From JBQTHD01 sp052390275 (GTDB taxonomy: Bacteria; Actinomycetota; Acidimicrobiia; Acidimicrobiales; AC-14), in assembly GCA_052390275.1 (NCBI GenBank), contig JBQTHD010000010.1, positions 62,001 to 126,000 of the forward strand: a DNA stretch of 64,000 nt, given 5' to 3'. Below are positions 44,011-52,799 of this stretch, piece by piece. The notes beneath the pieces are model-generated. The model was not told the DNA's origin. It ran no database searches and was given only the letters and a program-made list of their open reading frames with translations. Numbering within the stretch: position 1 is the first letter of the stretch; every line of letters begins with the position of its first letter. A program made the position numbers and the translations under genes.

Positions 44011-44101
44011 CAGTGGGTGTTCTCCCTCTTTGCGGTTGCGGCTGAGCCTCGCGTTCGCCCTCGCGGCCCCAGTTACTGGTAGATGCTGCATGCAGTTAGG
44101 T

Positions 44102-44122
44102 ACCAGAGAAAAATGCTCTGGT
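44102..44122. promoter_or_regulatory. Hairpin upstream of the sortase substrate gene
   Basis: ACCAGAG, a seven-base loop, CTCTGGT: perfect seven-base arms in the 300-bp interval 44011-44308 between the LAxTG gene and tadE. No gene is seen in this interval. It could be an operator, or the terminator of the tad operon that reads toward it; neither is proven. Confidence 0.4.
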
Positions 44123-44308
44123 CTAGGAGTTTCTTGACAACTTCCGGTGCCGACTTGCTTGCACGCCCTGGCTTTCCCGTGCCGGGACCAGGTGGCCTGT
44201 GGATTGTGACAGACGAATCATCATGCTACGGACATCCAGCCGGATACCGGCAGACTACTCAGCACCATCATTACCCTCAGCAGCCCCAAACTTCCATCTT
44301 TGTCCAGG

Positions 44309-44779
44309 TCAGCCTTCGACTCTCATGGTGGCGGTGGCGGACAGTTCGACGTCTGAGAGCAGTGAACCGGCTATCGGCACCCGGGTTGGGGACCTGTAGG
44401 ACAGTTTGGCGGTAACACGGCTGCCCGGGCCCCGTCGCCCTTGGGTTCGCACCGATAGGCGGTCCGCCTCCAAACCCCCAGCCGCCCGGGCGGCGGCTTC
44501 GGGCGCAGCCGCTCCCTCCTCGACCGCGGCAACCCGTGCGGCTTCCCGGGCGGCGTGAACGACCAGTACCTGATCTCGCACCACCAACCCGGCTTGAACA
44601 AGCGCCAGAAGCAGAATCATGGCCAACGGCAGGACCATGGCCAACTCCACCGCCGCCTGGCCCGCCTCCCGCCGCGTTGGTTGTCGGGTTCTCCTGCTCC
44701 GGGGCTGTTTGGGGAGGGTGCCACCGCCCGGGCGTTCGCCCGGGCGGTGGATCCGGCTGGAGAGCTGTCGCCTGACCAT
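44309..44779 (-). CDS. tadE: TadE-like pseudopilin
   Basis: 156 residues. The prepilin-like segment AGQAAVELAMVLPLAMILLLALVQAGLVVRDQ has Glu at the +5 position after Gly, as required for TadV-type cleavage, and the hydrophobic stretch follows. A Pro/Arg-rich leader of about 40 residues precedes it. The remaining part is a small beta-rich domain. It follows the Flp gene by three bases and completes the pilus operon. Confidence 0.85.
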   Translation of the reverse strand: MVRRQLSSRIHRPGERPGGGTLPKQPRSRRTRQPTRREAGQAAVELAMVLPLAMILLLALVQAGLVVRDQVLVVHAAREAARVAAVEEGAAAPEAAARAAGGLEADRLSVRTQGRRGPGSRVTAKLSYRSPTRVPIAGSLLSDVELSATATMRVEG

Positions 44780-44782
44780 CGG

Positions 44783-45136
44783 TCAGCGGCCCCCAGCCTG
44801 GTCAGTGATGGATTTCATCACCGAGTCCAGCAGGTCGCCGATCAGGTCCGTCTTGGTGGCCCAGGCCACGACCAGCAGGGCGACCGCCGCCGCCCCGAGC
44901 AGGACCAGGGCGTACTCCGCGGTGGCCTGACCTCTCTGGCCGGCGAGAGACAGCCGGCGGCGGCTGCTGCTGTCTCTGGCCGCGTCGTTGCCGACCGGGC
45001 TCGGTTCGAAGACGACCGGGTCGGCACCGGTCATGCCGCTTGTCGGTGACCAGTCCACGGGGGTGGAACGGATCTGCTCATCGCGGGGGCCGCCGGCGAC
45101 CGCCGGGGTGGATACGGCGCAGCAGGAACGGGACAT
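44783..45136 (-). CDS. Flp-type pilin (DUF4244-like)
   Basis: 117 residues from the ATG at 45136, with GAGGAG six bases upstream. The Flp prepilin motif is AGQRGQATAEYALVLLGAAAVALLVVAWATKTDLI, with Gly before the cut and Glu-Tyr at +5/+6. The leader of about 70 residues is unusually long. Fitting the Rv3656c-like pilin of actinobacterial tad loci, it would be the main subunit of the Tad pilus. It lies just beyond an array of tandem repeats. Confidence 0.85.
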   Translation of the reverse strand: MSRSCCAVSTPAVAGGPRDEQIRSTPVDWSPTSGMTGADPVVFEPSPVGNDAARDSSSRRRLSLAGQRGQATAEYALVLLGAAAVALLVVAWATKTDLIGDLLDSVMKSITDQAGGR

Positions 45137-45180
45137 GACGTTCTCCTCTTGATCGAGTTGATTCGATGTTGGATGCCGCA

Positions 45181-45402
45181 CGCGCCTGAGGGCGCAAGGT
45201 CGGGAGTTGCAGGCGACTGGGGCGCGAGATCGGGCGTTGAGGCGCCTGAGGGCGCAAGAGGTCGGGAGTCATAGGCGCTTGGGCGCAAGGTCGGCGGTTG
45301 TGGGCGCCTGGGGCGCAAAGGTTGGGGTTTACAGGCGCTGGGGCGCAGGTTTGGGCTTTGCATACGCCTGGGGCGCAAGGTCGGGTCGCCTGAGGGGGGC
45401 GG
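45181..45402. repeat. Imperfect ~30-bp tandem repeats between tadC and the Flp gene
   Basis: Seven or eight diverged units share the pattern GCGCCTGGGGCGCAAGGTCGG followed by a variable GAGTTGCA-like piece. The paired GCGCC/GGCGC halves could each form a small hairpin. The interval 45137-45420 has no gene, so the array lies in the 5' region of the pilin gene and could influence its transcript. Units are too diverged and lack unique spacers, so this is not CRISPR. Confidence 0.85.
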
Positions 45403-45420
45403 TGCGGCGCGAATGGAGGC

Positions 45421-46392
45421 TCAGAGGCGCAGGGATGCGATGGCGCTGATGATGAGGGGTGCCATCGTGAGTAGGGCGAATGCCGGAAGCGTGCAGGCCA
45501 CCAGGGGAAACAGAAGTTTGACGGGCACCCGTCGCGCTGCCTCCTCAGCCCGTCGCCGTTGGTCCTGGCGGGTTTCGGCCGCCAGTCGCTCCAGCGCTGG
45601 ACCCAGGGGCACTCCGTAGCGCTCCGAGGACACCAGGATTCCAATCAGGGGGCGAACTTCGTCGGGTTGGTTATCGGCCACGTCCTCGAGGGCGTCAGCG
45701 AGCCGCCGGCCCCGGGCGACGGCGACGGCTGCCTGGCCCAGAGCCTGAGCCAGGGGGCCCTGGCCCCGGCGGCCCACCGCTTGCACCGCCAGCCACACAG
45801 TCAGCCCTGACCCGGTGGCCAGGGCCAAGAGGTCGACGACCTCGGCCAGCCCGGCAACGACCTGGCGCCTGGTGGCGGCCAGCCGCCGTCCGGCGCGGGC
45901 ACGCGGGGCGGCCCAGGCCACGGCCGCGAACAGGATGGGGCAGGCCAGAGTGAGCCAAGGCGCCAGGGCCAATCCCACGGCCGCGGCCAGGACGGTCGCG
46001 CCCAACCTCTGGGCCGCCTGCGGATCTGGCCGGTAACCGAAAAGCGCAAGGATGCTCAGGCCAAGGCGAGCAGCCAACCGGTCACGTGCGCGGTGCCGGA
46101 CGTCGGCCAGGTTGCAGGAGGTCACCGCCGAGCCCTTGGAATGGGAACCGGCGGGCGACATCATCGCCAAGCCTCTGCTGATGCCTCGTCTGCTGATGCC
46201 TCGTCTGCTGCTGCCTCGTCTGCTGCTGCCTCGTTTGCTGCTGCCTCGTTTGCTCCTGCCGCTTCCCGTGTCGCCGTCGTAGCTGTCGAGTCCGCCGGCC
46301 GGGGTGCCGGCCGACGTCGGTCGCCGACGTCTGAGGATCACCAGGCCCCAGACCACCACGAGGCCCCAGCCGGCGGCGATGGCGGCGGTCAT
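45421..46392 (-). CDS. tadC: TadC-like pilus assembly membrane protein
   Basis: 323 residues from the ATG at 46392 that overlaps the TadB stop (ATGA). Type II secretion F domain: ARRQVVAGLAEVVDLLALATGSGLTVWLAVQAV-like helix pair, LGQAAVAVARGRRLADALEDVADN and ILVSSERYGVPLGPALERLA, with a final helix LLFPLVACTLPAFALLTMAPLII. A remarkable basic linker after the first helix repeats KRGSSRRGSSRRGISRRG and is encoded by six 15-bp DNA units (46176-46260). Confidence 0.9.
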   Translation of the reverse strand: MTAAIAAGWGLVVVWGLVILRRRRPTSAGTPAGGLDSYDGDTGSGRSKRGSSKRGSSRRGSSRRGISRRGISRGLAMMSPAGSHSKGSAVTSCNLADVRHRARDRLAARLGLSILALFGYRPDPQAAQRLGATVLAAAVGLALAPWLTLACPILFAAVAWAAPRARAGRRLAATRRQVVAGLAEVVDLLALATGSGLTVWLAVQAVGRRGQGPLAQALGQAAVAVARGRRLADALEDVADNQPDEVRPLIGILVSSERYGVPLGPALERLAAETRQDQRRRAEEAARRVPVKLLFPLVACTLPAFALLTMAPLIISAIASLRL

Positions 46393-47366
46393 CGGGAGAC
46401 TCGGCATATCCGTCGCATCCACAGCCAGCCGGCGGCCTCCAGGGTCAGGCCGGCGATCAGGATCATTCGACCAGCGCCTGTCCCGGTCAGGAATCCCCGG
46501 GTTTGGGGATCGACCAGCGACGTGAATGCGGCGAAAGCCAACGGAGCCAGGCCGATGATGAGGGCGGACAAGCGGGCCTGGGAGGACAGGGCCCGGACCT
46601 CCTGAGCGGCGGTCAGGCGCTGGCGAAGCGAAGCGGCCAGCCCGTCGAAGGCCCGGGCCTGGGGCCCGCCCGACTCGTCCCCCAACTCCAAAGCGGCGAC
46701 GGCCAGCTTCACCTCCGGGCACCGATGACGCTGGGCCAGCGAACCCAGGGAGCCGGCCAGTGTCTGGCCCCGACGGGTCCCTTCCACCACCCTGGCCAGT
46801 TCAGGGGCCAACGGCCAGGCGACCGATCGGGAGGCATCGTCGATGGCCCCCACCAGCGAGCTTCCCGATCGCAGCGAGCGGGCGGTGGATTCCAACGCCA
46901 TTGGGAGCTGGGCCGCCAAACGAACAGGAATCTGAGCCTTCAGCCGACGCAGCCCCAGGATCGGCGCGAATGCAGCGCATGCCAGGGTGGCACCCCCGGC
47001 CGCCAGGCCGAGGGCCAGCGCGGCGGTGGCGGTGAACGTCACGGTCAGGACGAGCCAAACCCGCAGTGCCTGGTCCGGGTTGCCAGGCCAGCCGGATTGG
47101 GCCAGGGCCGAACGGATCAAGACCGGGGCGGTCAAGGTCCCCAGGCCCGAAGCGGGCGCCGGGCAGGCTGCGACCCCGGATACATCCGCGCCCAGTCCAA
47201 TCGCTCCCGATCCGTCCATGAGCCGACACTGCGCCGCCGAACAGAACGGTTGAACCAGCTCGCGGCGAATCCGGGCGGAGGCCCCGATCCGCCGCAGCTG
47301 GCGAGCCGAGATTGAAAGGATGACGACGCCCAGCGCACAGAGGCCGGCGGCAATGGAAGGGCTCAT
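46389..47366 (-). CDS. tadB: TadB-like pilus assembly membrane protein
   Basis: 325 residues. Type II secretion F-domain with LPMALESTARSLRSGSSLVGAIDDAS, ELGDESGGPQARAFDGLAASLRQR and the closing helix ALIIGLAPLAFAAFTSLV. Overlaps tadA and tadC by four bases each (ATGA), so the three are translationally coupled. Confidence 0.9.
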   Translation of the reverse strand: MSPSIAAGLCALGVVILSISARQLRRIGASARIRRELVQPFCSAAQCRLMDGSGAIGLGADVSGVAACPAPASGLGTLTAPVLIRSALAQSGWPGNPDQALRVWLVLTVTFTATAALALGLAAGGATLACAAFAPILGLRRLKAQIPVRLAAQLPMALESTARSLRSGSSLVGAIDDASRSVAWPLAPELARVVEGTRRGQTLAGSLGSLAQRHRCPEVKLAVAALELGDESGGPQARAFDGLAASLRQRLTAAQEVRALSSQARLSALIIGLAPLAFAAFTSLVDPQTRGFLTGTGAGRMILIAGLTLEAAGWLWMRRICRVSR

Positions 47367-48682
47367 GGGCGCACTCGGCCAAGCACGCGCTGGCTGGGTT
47401 CGACAAGCTCGGGGCCTCGGGCCAGGATCCGAGTGCGTTGGAGGGGGCGGGGCCTCCCAGTGCCCAGGTCGTTCCGGCTCAGTTCCGCCGGGCTGAGCAC
47501 CTCGGCCACCTGGGTGATCTGCCTCCGGCCAGCCGCGGCCCGGCCCAACTGGACGATCAGGTCCACCGCCGAGTGCAACTGGCTGGCCACCGAAGCGAGC
47601 GGCAGACCCAGATCGGCCATCAGCACCATGGTCTCCAACCTGGCGAGGGCGTCGTCAGGGCTGTTGGCGTGGCAGGTGGACAATGAGCCCTCGTGCCCGG
47701 TGTTGAGGGCCTGGAGCATGTCCAGGGCCTCAGGGCCGCGTACCTCGCCCACCACGATGCGGTCCGGCCGCATTCGTAGGGCATTGCGGACCAGTTCCCG
47801 GACCGTGGTCGCTCCCGCCCCTTCGGCGTTGGGCGGCCGGCTTTCAAGGCGGACGACGTGGCGCCCCGGGAGCGCCAACTCGGCAGCGTCCTCCACCGTG
47901 ACCACCCGTTCGTCGGGCCCGATGGAGGCGGCCAGGGCGTTGAGAAAGGTGGTCTTGCCCGTCCCGGTTCCTCCGGAGACGACGATGTTGGCCCGGGTGG
48001 CCACGGCGTGACGCAGAAGGTCGGCCACAGCGCAAGAGGTGAAGTCCTCCAAGGCGAAGGCCTTTGATCGAAACCGCCGAATGGTCAGGTAGGGCCCGTC
48101 GATGGCCAGGGGTGGCACGATGGCGTGCACCCGGGACCCATCGGCCAGGCGGGCGTCGACGTACGGGCTGGATCGGTCCACCCTCAGGCCCAGAGGGCCG
48201 ACCACCCGCTCGATCAGGCGGGAGATCTCCTCGGCGGCGAGGACCAGGTCCAGGCAGTGAAGTTCACCGCAGCGCTCGATCCAGACCGGACCTGGGCCGT
48301 TGAGCATTATCTCGGTGATATCCGGATCGGCGACCAGAGCTTCGAGGGGCCCCAGGCCGCAGACCTCGGCCAAAACCGCCGCCACCATCTCGGCTCGGGC
48401 TCCGTGGCCCACCAGGGGGGCTTCCTCCGCGACCAGCAGCGCCACCAGGCTTTCCACTTCCAACCCGGCCTCGGCCTCCAGCAGTCGCCGCCGAACCCGG
48501 CCGACGATGGCTTCCGTCGATCCGCCACCGCCCAATCCGCCACCGCCCAATCCGCCCATCGCTGATGCGGTACCACCGGGTGGAACCGGTTTGGTTCGAC
48601 CCGCCGGCCGGCGGCGGACCTCTGAGGTCGCTGCGGGGCCCCCTGGAAAGCGGTCTGTGAGCCAGGTTGGGGACCGGTACAT
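47363..48682 (-). CDS. tadA: TadA/CpaF-type pilus assembly ATPase
   Basis: 439 residues. Walker A VVSGGTGTGKTTFLNALAA, Walker B VVGEVRGPEALDMLQALNTG, the Asp box VVTVEDAAEL and the His box LSTCHANSPDDAL are all intact. A Gly-rich N-terminal linker (GGLGGGGLGGGG) precedes the NTD. It powers the pilus assembly with TadB and TadC. Its ATG overlaps the TGA of the CpaE-like gene. Confidence 0.95.
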   Translation of the reverse strand: MYRSPTWLTDRFPGGPAATSEVRRRPAGRTKPVPPGGTASAMGGLGGGGLGGGGSTEAIVGRVRRRLLEAEAGLEVESLVALLVAEEAPLVGHGARAEMVAAVLAEVCGLGPLEALVADPDITEIMLNGPGPVWIERCGELHCLDLVLAAEEISRLIERVVGPLGLRVDRSSPYVDARLADGSRVHAIVPPLAIDGPYLTIRRFRSKAFALEDFTSCAVADLLRHAVATRANIVVSGGTGTGKTTFLNALAASIGPDERVVTVEDAAELALPGRHVVRLESRPPNAEGAGATTVRELVRNALRMRPDRIVVGEVRGPEALDMLQALNTGHEGSLSTCHANSPDDALARLETMVLMADLGLPLASVASQLHSAVDLIVQLGRAAAGRRQITQVAEVLSPAELSRNDLGTGRPRPLQRTRILARGPELVEPSQRVLGRVRP

Positions 48683-49332
48683 CACGCCGCCCGAGCCAAA
48701 GAGCGCTCGAGTCCTCGAGGCATGCGCGAGGCGAGGATGCCGGCATCGACCGCCCGGGCCACGGCCGGGTCCAGGGCCACCTCGGCCCATACCGGTACAC
48801 CCAGGACCTCGGAGACGTCGGCGGTACGCAATACCCGCGACGGATCGGTCACCAAGATGGCCGCTGTGGCGGTGATGGGAAGAGCCAGCGCCCGGCGTAG
48901 CGCCAGGTAACAGGGGCGCAGGACCAAGAACCCCGTCGTGGCCGCCTCGGCCACGGTCACCGCTGCCGCGCAGTCCAGCAATCCGCAGTCGACCACCACC
49001 GCCCGGTCGTCGCTGGCCAAGGCGTCGGCCAGGCCTGCCAAGCGAGCAAGTGGTGCCGGCGCACCGCCCGAGGCCCGGCCCCGGGGCAGTAGCCGCAGGT
49101 TGCCGGGGGTGTCGATCTCGAGGCTGGCCAACCGATCGGGCGGCGATTGGGGCCCGGCCGCCAGCCAATCCTGCACACCCAGGTCCGGATCGCTCAGCCC
49201 AAGCACCGCCGGGCAGTCCCCACTCAGATCGACCAGCACGGTGGATCGGGTGCGGGCCGCCAGCAAGGCAAGGCTGGTGGCCACGACGGTGGTGCCGCTT
49301 CCCCCTTTGGAGGACCAGCAGGCAACGAACAT
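48682..49332 (-). CDS. CpaE/TadZ-like septum-site ATPase
   Basis: 216 residues. The MinD-like start MFVACWSSKGGSGTTVVATSLALLAAR carries a deviant Walker A (KGGSGTT), followed by VLVDLSGDCPAVLGL and VVVDCGLLDC. The N-terminal receiver-like domain of TadZ is missing. First gene of the operon CpaE-tadA-tadB-tadC-Flp-tadE, matching the actinobacterial layout (as in the mycobacterial Rv3654c-Rv3660c region). Probably places the pilus machine at a cell site. Confidence 0.88.
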   Translation of the reverse strand: MFVACWSSKGGSGTTVVATSLALLAARTRSTVLVDLSGDCPAVLGLSDPDLGVQDWLAAGPQSPPDRLASLEIDTPGNLRLLPRGRASGGAPAPLARLAGLADALASDDRAVVVDCGLLDCAAAVTVAEAATTGFLVLRPCYLALRRALALPITATAAILVTDPSRVLRTADVSEVLGVPVWAEVALDPAVARAVDAGILASRMPRGLERSLARAA

Positions 49333-49479
49333 AAAGAACCCTCCGGACGCTTCAAACTGACTGCGTTCTCCGGGGGAAGAGAAACTGAACCGTATCGCTC
49401 CGGATACTGAAACTGCAAGGGCTACACCGAAATTAGATGAAAGACCTCATCAGTCGGTATCCGGAGAGAACGACACGGG

Positions 49480-49551
49480 TTAGGAGCGCACCTTCTTGGC
49501 CGCAACGGCCCCGAGGGCGAGCAGAACGAGCAGGATCAGCAGCTTCTTCAT
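49480..49551 (-). CDS. Small single-helix membrane protein (23 residues)
   Basis: MKKLLILLVLLALGAVAAKK then VRS and a stop. It is a single membrane segment bracketed by lysines, the look of a genuine small membrane protein; similar short peptides are seen in other actinobacteria. No Shine-Dalgarno, so it may be leaderless. It lies between the CpaE-like gene and tRNA-Sec. Confidence 0.5.
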   Translation of the reverse strand: MKKLLILLVLLALGAVAAKKVRS

Positions 49552-49588
49552 GGCCGGAAAAGGTAGCGCGCCGCATAGGTTGTGCCAC

Positions 49589-49684
49589 GGAGGTGTCCGT
49601 TGACCTGGTGGCAGCCCCCGCCTTCAAAGCGGGTGGGACGGGTGATCCCCGTCCGGCGGGTTCGATTCCCGTCCACCTCCGCCA
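49589..49684 (+). tRNA. selC: Selenocysteine tRNA (anticodon TCA), CCA encoded
   Basis: The gene is 96 nt with CCA, far longer than a normal tRNA. Acceptor GGAGGTG/CACCTCC, anticodon stem CCCGC/GCGGG with loop CTTCAAA (anticodon TCA), a long variable arm built on GGACGGG/CCCCGTCC and T-arm GGCGGGTTCGATTCCCGTC are all visible. This is the tRNA that inserts selenocysteine at UGA, so the genome should also carry selA, selB, selD and at least one selenoprotein, none of which is in this window. Confidence 0.95.
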
Positions 49685-49723
49685 CGCCACCGGGGAACGG
49701 GAACCCGGCGGGCACCCGTGACG

Positions 49724-50659
49724 CTAAACGGCGAGCAGGTCTCGTGCGCCGGTGTCACTGGACGGGTGGCGGAGCTTGGACATGGCCCGGGCCTCGATCT
49801 GGCGGATCCGCTCCCGGGTGAGGTTGAAGTGTTCGCCCACCTCCTCGAGGGTGCGGGGCTCGCCCCGGTCCAGGCCGAAGCGGAGCCTCAAGATCTCCCG
49901 TTCCCGCTCGTCGAGCGGCCCCAGAAGTTTGACGATCTCGTCGGGCAGCAGGGCGGTGGCGGCCACCTCGAAGGGCGACTCGGCCGAACGATCCTCGACC
50001 ACGTCGCCCAGTTCGGCGTCTCCGTCCTCGCGCAACGGTTCCGACAGCGACAAGGGTTCGGCTGCGAAGCGCAGAGCCTCTGTGACCTTTTCCTCGGTCA
50101 TCTCCACTTCGGCGGCCAATTCAATGAGGGTGGCTGGACGGCCCAACTTGAGTTCCAGCCGGGACCGGGCCTTCTGCAGGCGGGCCAGGGTGTCGCCGGC
50201 GTGGACGGGCAGCCTGATGGTGCGGCCGGTGTTGGCGATGCCCCGGGTGATGGCCTGGCGGATCCACCAGGTGGCATAGGTGGAGAACTTGAAGCCCTTG
50301 CGCCAGTCGAACTTCTCGACCGCGTGCATCAGGCCCAGGTTGCCCTCCTGGATCAGGTCGAGCAGAGGCAGCCCGGAGGCCTGGTACTTCTTGGCGATGG
50401 AGACGACCAGGCGGAGGTTCGACTGGACGAAGGTCCGCTGGGCGTTGCTGCCCTCCAGAGAGTGGCGCCGCAATTCGCGTCTTTTGGCCGGGGTGATGGT
50501 TCCCCCGGCGTCGAGGATGGTCCGGGCCTCGTTGCCGGCCTCGATGGCCTTGGCCAAGCGAACCTCATCGTCCTTGGTCAACAGCGGGTACTGGCCGATG
50601 TCGGTCAGGTAGAGCCGAACGAGATCCTCCTCGTCCCGCTCGAGTCTCTCCTTGGCCAT
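49724..50659 (-). CDS. RNA polymerase sigma factor, sigma-70 (RpoD/SigB type)
   Basis: 311 residues from the ATG at 50659, which has AGGAGG eight bases upstream. Region 1.2 DLVRLYLTDIGQYPLLTKDDEV, region 2 LRLVVSIAKKYQASGLPLLDLIQEGNLGLMHAVEKFDWRKGFKFSTYATWWIRQAI, region 3 and region 4.2 RTLEEVGEHFNLTRERIRQIEARAMSKLRH are all conserved. The short N-terminus suggests a group 2 (SigB/HrdD-like) factor rather than the main RpoD. An anti-sigma-like ATPase is encoded at 39.5 kb, but linkage is inference. Confidence 0.93.
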   Translation of the reverse strand: MAKERLERDEEDLVRLYLTDIGQYPLLTKDDEVRLAKAIEAGNEARTILDAGGTITPAKRRELRRHSLEGSNAQRTFVQSNLRLVVSIAKKYQASGLPLLDLIQEGNLGLMHAVEKFDWRKGFKFSTYATWWIRQAITRGIANTGRTIRLPVHAGDTLARLQKARSRLELKLGRPATLIELAAEVEMTEEKVTEALRFAAEPLSLSEPLREDGDAELGDVVEDRSAESPFEVAATALLPDEIVKLLGPLDEREREILRLRFGLDRGEPRTLEEVGEHFNLTRERIRQIEARAMSKLRHPSSDTGARDLLAV

Positions 50660-50888
50660 CTGCGGTCCTCCTGACAACTTTGTGGTGTGCCGCCGGTTGG
50701 TTCTGCCGCCGGGTGATGCGTTCGAGGCTCCGGTGCGCCGAGTGGCGACCGGACCCCCAAGCTTGACCCGAGGCTCGCACCTGCTGGCAGGACGATCTCG
50801 GGGCGACGGTAATGGTCGATGGGATTGTAAGGGTCCGGTCAAGACCGACCAGACGAACTTTCGGGCCTAAGCGCCCGATGGCCGAGCA

Positions 50889-52544
50889 CTAATGCCGGTA
50901 GGCGTTGGTGATGGGTAGCCGTCGATCCTTCCCGAAGGCTTTGGCTGACACCCTCAGGCCCGGCGGCGATTGCCGCCTCTTGTATTCGGCACGGTCGACC
51001 AGAGCGATGACCCGTTCCACCGTGGCACGGTCGTGGCCGGCGGCCATCAGGTCGGCCAGGTCGGTGTCGGAGTCCACGTAGGCGGCCAGGATCGGGTCGA
51101 GGACCTCATAGGGCGGAAGGGACTGATCGTCGCGCTGGTCGGGGCGCAGTTCCGCCGAGGGGGCCTTGGTGAGGATGGCGTCGGGGATCGGGAACCCCGG
51201 GGGGGAGGTACCGCCGCCGGGGAGGGCCCGGGAGTTGCGGTGGTGGCAAAGCCGGTAAACCAGGATCTTGGGGACGTCCTTGATCACCGCCAGCCCACCG
51301 GCCAGATCCCCGTAGAGGGTGGAAAATCCCACGGCCATCTCGCTCTTGTTGCCGGTGGCCAGCACCATCCAGCCCAGCTTGTTGGATAGTGCCATTAGCA
51401 GGGTTCCCCGTATTCGCGCCTGGACATTCTCCTCGGCCAGGCCTGGTACGCGGCCCTCGAAGGAATCGGCCAACAGCGCCTCGAATGCGGAGTGGGCCTC
51501 CTCGATGACGATGGTCCGAAAATCGATTCCCAGGTTGGCCGCCAGTTCGGCCGCATCGGCAAGCGATTCCGGGCTTGAGTATCGCGACGGCATGGCCACC
51601 CCGTGAACCCTGGTGGGTCCCAGGGCATCGGTGGCGATAGCGGCCACCAGGGCCGAGTCGACCCCACCGGAGAGGCCGATGGTGGCATCACTGAAGCCGT
51701 TCTTGGTCACGTAGTCCCGAGTTCCGAGAACCAACGCCCCGTAGACCTCCGCCGCCTCCCCCAGTACCGGTTGGACGGTTGGAGGCCGTGGCGCAGGAGA
51801 GCCCGAAGGCGGCGGGCCCACGTCCAGATCGCAGATCACCAGATCCTCGGCGAACTGGGCGCCCCGGGCCAGAAGGTCCCCGTTGCGATCCAGGACCATG
51901 GAGGCGCCGTCGAAGACCAGTTCGTCCTGACCACCCACCAGGTTGGTGTAGACGATCGGGCACCGCACCCGGCGGGCCAGGCCAGCAAGTATCTCGGCCC
52001 GTTCGGCCAACCGACCGGCCCTGTAGGGGGAGGCGTTGAGCACCGCCACCAGGTCGGCGCCGTCCGCGCCAACGTCGGCAAGTGGGCCGTGGGGATCCCA
52101 TATGTCTTCACAGATGGCCACCCGCACCCGGGCGGAGCCGATCTCGAAGGTCGTTGGCTGGCCCGAACCGGGCCGGAAGTATCGGATCTCGTCGAACACC
52201 GAGTAGTTGGGCAGGGACTGCTTGCGGTAAATGCCGAGCACCTGCCCGTGGCGACAGATGGCGGCGGCGTTGTAGACCAGGCCATCCTCGGCGTCGACGA
52301 AGCCGATCAGGGCCGTTTCAGACCCGGTGTTGGCCGCCACGGCATCCAGGGCCCGCCGGTTGGCGTCGACGAAGCCCGATCGCAGCAAAAGGTCCTCCGG
52401 CGGGTAGCCGGTGACGGCCAACTCGGGGAAGACGACCAGTTGGCATTGTTGAACCCGGGCTCGGGTCAGGACTGAGACCATTGCGGACACGTTGCTGTCC
52501 AGTCCACCCACCCAGAGGTTGATCTGGGCGGCGGCCACCCTCAT
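50889..52544 (-). CDS. nadE: Glutamine-dependent NAD+ synthetase
   Basis: 551 residues. The N-terminal nitrilase-type glutaminase domain has its Glu-Lys-Cys triad in VVFPELAVTGYPPEDLL, YRKQSLPNYSVF and RVAICEDIWDP. The C-terminal synthetase has the ATP-pyrophosphatase loop IGLSGGVDSALVAAIA and ATGNKSEMAVGFSTLYGD. ATG at 52544 with AGGTGAG upstream. It makes NAD+ from nicotinic acid adenine dinucleotide. The glutaminase domain length and motifs are those of the single-subunit form. Confidence 0.95.
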   Translation of the reverse strand: MRVAAAQINLWVGGLDSNVSAMVSVLTRARVQQCQLVVFPELAVTGYPPEDLLLRSGFVDANRRALDAVAANTGSETALIGFVDAEDGLVYNAAAICRHGQVLGIYRKQSLPNYSVFDEIRYFRPGSGQPTTFEIGSARVRVAICEDIWDPHGPLADVGADGADLVAVLNASPYRAGRLAERAEILAGLARRVRCPIVYTNLVGGQDELVFDGASMVLDRNGDLLARGAQFAEDLVICDLDVGPPPSGSPAPRPPTVQPVLGEAAEVYGALVLGTRDYVTKNGFSDATIGLSGGVDSALVAAIATDALGPTRVHGVAMPSRYSSPESLADAAELAANLGIDFRTIVIEEAHSAFEALLADSFEGRVPGLAEENVQARIRGTLLMALSNKLGWMVLATGNKSEMAVGFSTLYGDLAGGLAVIKDVPKILVYRLCHHRNSRALPGGGTSPPGFPIPDAILTKAPSAELRPDQRDDQSLPPYEVLDPILAAYVDSDTDLADLMAAGHDRATVERVIALVDRAEYKRRQSPPGLRVSAKAFGKDRRLPITNAYRH

Positions 52545-52799
52545 CGCTTGCTCACCTGGGATGCCGGCATCGGCCAACCGTAGGTCGGGCGATGCCCGGC
52601 ACCTGGTGATCCAAGCCCATAACCGCCGACGTCAGCCGGGCCGGGCGGCGCCACGAGAGCAACGGCCGCTCGTAGGCTCGGCGGGCATGCGACCGGCCGA
52701 GCAGATTTCCGAACCGTGTTCGAGGGCAGCCGAGTGCCATCGTTGCATCAGTCTTGGTGGTGGCGTCCGACCCACCTTCAACCCCGGTGGAGGCCGACG

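Noticed and set aside
44011..44100. Riboswitch in the leader of the LAxTG gene
   Set aside because: GCGAGG/GCCGCAACCG-like pieces looked structured, but no known riboswitch core could be matched.
45181..45402. Candidate CRISPR array
   Set aside because: Units are diverged and directly adjoining, with no unique spacers of constant length and no cas genes nearby.
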